Of a DNA stretch of 8,964 nucleotides, positions 7,225 through 8,964 are shown piece after piece. Under the pieces are notes generated by a model that was not told where the DNA came from, did not search any database, and saw nothing but the letters and a program-made list of their open reading frames with translations. The DNA comes from Pedobacter sp. UBA1951 (lineage in GTDB: Bacteria > Bacteroidota > Bacteroidia > Sphingobacteriales > Sphingobacteriaceae): the NCBI GenBank assembly GCA_002336465.1, contig DDEP01000226.1:1-8964 (forward strand). Direction: 5' to 3'. The position numbers and the translations under genes are program-made. The stretch's first letter is position 1; each line of letters opens with the position of its first letter.

Positions 7225-8964
7225 ATGAATTTAGCTAAATTTATAAGCAAGGTATTGCTTATTAGCCTTTTATTTACAGGTTGGGCGCACGCCCAAAATA
7301 TAAACTGGACCAAAGATGGAACCGGTTACTACCAAAATACAGGTGGAGAAATTACAGTAGTAACACTACCCAAAAATGAGCGCTCTACATTAATCGGTAG
7401 AGATTTGCTTACTCCAACCAATGCTTCTTCTCCACTTCAGGTACGCAGTTTCCAATTAAGTGAAGATGGAAGCAAAGCTCTTATCTATACCAATACCAAA
7501 AAAGTTTGGCGTTACGATACCCGTGGCGACTATTGGGTAGTAGATATTAAAAACAATACTTTAACCCAATTGGGTAAAGGTAAGCCTGTTTCTTCATTAA
7601 TGTTTGCAAAATTTTCGCCTGATGCTTCTAAAGTAGCTTATGTAAGCGGACATAACATCTATGTTGAGGATTTAGCTACAGGTACTATTAAAGCATTAAC
7701 CACAGATGGTTCTGCCAGAATGATCAACGGAACATTTGACTGGGCTTATGAAGAGGAATTTGATTGCAGGGATGGCTTTAGATGGAGCCCTGATGGAAAA
7801 TCAATTGCCTATTGGCAAATTGATGCTACTAAAATCAAGAATTTTTTAATGATCAATAATACCGATTCTATCTATTCTTTCAATGTTCCAGTAGAATATC
7901 CTAAAGTTGGTCAGGATCCTTCTTCATGTAAAATTGGCGTAGTAGATATCAATACTGCACAAACCAAATGGATTGATGTACCGGGCAGCTCAGTACAAAA
8001 CTACATTCCACGTATGGACTGGGTACCTGCTTCAAACGATATTATTTTACAGCAACTTAATCGTCAGCAAAACGAAAGCAAAGTTTATATAGCTAACACA
8101 AACACCAATAAAATAGATTTGGTTTATAGCGAGAACAATGTTGCTTGGATTGATGCCACTGATGGTTTTACTTGGCTAAATGGCAATAAAGAATTTGCTT
8201 GGTTAACAGAAAAAGATGGATGGAGACATTTATACCGTATATCACGCGATGGCAAGAAACAAACCTTGGTAACCAAAGGTGATTATGATGTAATTTCTTT
8301 AAATCTGATTGATGAGAAAAGCAATACAGTTTATTTTTCAGCTTCTCCTGTTAATGCAACACAAAAATATTTATATAAAACCAAATTAGATGGTAAGGGA
8401 AAATTAGAAATGGTTACACCGTCTGTTCTTCCGGGAACACATACGTACAGTATTTCACCTAATGGTTTATTTGCCCGTCATAGTTATAACAGCTCTATTG
8501 TAATGCCTGTTACAGAATGGATGAACTTTAAAACTGGCAATCCTTTCACCATGGAAGGTAGCATTACCAATCAATTGGCTAAACAACAGGCACCAAAAAA
8601 TAAAGTAGAATTTTTTAAAGTAACTACGGAAGATGGTGTGGTTTTAGATGGTTGGATGAAAAAACCAGATAACTTTGATATAACCAAGAAATACCCAGTT
8701 GTTTTTTATGTGTATGGCGAGCCAGCTTCTGCAACCGCTTTAGATACTTATGGTGCGGGTAACAACTTCTTATACAATGGCAATATGGCGCAAGATGGTT
8801 ACATCTATATCTCTATGGACAATAGAGGTGCTCCACTACCTAAAGGTTCTGCATGGCGCAAAGCAATCTACAAAAACATAGGTGTGATCAACATCAGAGA
8901 TCAAGCCATGGCTGCTAAAAAATTATTGGAGCAAAATGCCTTTATGGATAAAGACCGTGTAGCT
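7225..8964 (+). CDS. Dipeptidyl peptidase IV-like S9 family serine protease (3' partial)
   Basis: The frame is open from ATG 7225 to the window edge, 580 codons of a protein usually near 720 residues. A signal peptide (hydrophobic core about 10-19, cleavage AHA-Q at 23/24) sends it to the periplasm or beyond. The beta-propeller follows, with repeated SPDG/SPDA blades. DWAYEEEFDCRDGFRWSPDG at 172-191 contains the double Glu (E177-E178) that in human DPP4 (E205-E206) grips the substrate N-terminus. The alpha/beta-hydrolase domain starts near 530, preceded by YPVVFYVYGEPAS; Tyr497 in that stretch matches DPP4 Tyr547 of the oxyanion hole. The catalytic Ser, Asp and His lie beyond the window and cannot be checked. 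Expected activity is removal of X-Pro or X-Ala dipeptides from peptides. It starts 3 bases after the LtaS-like gene and is probably cotranscribed. Confidence 0.93.
   Translation, partial: MNLAKFISKVLLISLLFTGWAHAQNINWTKDGTGYYQNTGGEITVVTLPKNERSTLIGRDLLTPTNASSPLQVRSFQLSEDGSKALIYTNTKKVWRYDTRGDYWVVDIKNNTLTQLGKGKPVSSLMFAKFSPDASKVAYVSGHNIYVEDLATGTIKALTTDGSARMINGTFDWAYEEEFDCRDGFRWSPDGKSIAYWQIDATKIKNFLMINNTDSIYSFNVPVEYPKVGQDPSSCKIGVVDINTAQTKWIDVPGSSVQNYIPRMDWVPASNDIILQQLNRQQNESKVYIANTNTNKIDLVYSENNVAWIDATDGFTWLNGNKEFAWLTEKDGWRHLYRISRDGKKQTLVTKGDYDVISLNLIDEKSNTVYFSASPVNATQKYLYKTKLDGKGKLEMVTPSVLPGTHTYSISPNGLFARHSYNSSIVMPVTEWMNFKTGNPFTMEGSITNQLAKQQAPKNKVEFFKVTTEDGVVLDGWMKKPDNFDITKKYPVVFYVYGEPASATALDTYGAGNNFLYNGNMAQDGYIYISMDNRGAPLPKGSAWRKAIYKNIGVINIRDQAMAAKKLLEQNAFMDKDRVA

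Overview
The window is AT-rich, and every recognised gene lies on the + strand with very short gaps. It looks like core chromosome of a Bacteroidota bacterium, most likely Sphingobacteriaceae (Pedobacter-like). The reasons are an outer-membrane barrel preceded by the tail of a ComEA-type helix-hairpin-helix (HHH) region, a ComEC with a degenerate C-terminal domain, a five-helix LtaS-like protein, a secreted dipeptidyl peptidase IV, and start sites without Shine-Dalgarno sequences. The genus is inferred from remembered family features, not from a search. I saw no RNA gene, mobile element, CRISPR array or integration scar.

Region 1 (1-5288) reads as one transcription unit of four genes. The first is the 3' part of an outer-membrane beta-barrel protein, whose visible N-terminus looks like the end of an HHH DNA-binding region. 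Six bases after it, in the same frame and from a TTG codon, comes a ComEC/Rec2 inner-membrane DNA channel protein. Five bases after that is a crotonase-fold enoyl-CoA hydratase/isomerase, and 16 bases further on a small exported protein resembling DUF4412. The barrel-ComEC pair suggests a DNA-uptake module spanning outer and inner membranes. The hydratase and the small exported protein have no obvious mechanistic link to it.

Region 2 (5289-5379) is the most unusual stretch. A two-part hairpin followed by eight T residues has the form of an intrinsic terminator for the upstream unit. Its 3' arm and T-tract lie inside the first codons of the next gene, and that gene's ATG sits in the stem.

Region 3 (5356-8964) holds an LtaS/alkaline-phosphatase-superfamily membrane enzyme, then, three bases later, a secreted dipeptidyl peptidase IV-like S9 protease that runs off the window before its catalytic serine. 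These two are probably cotranscribed. Five of the six proteins act in or beyond the inner membrane.

All intergenic gaps are under 70 bases, so there is no long gene-free stretch to describe.
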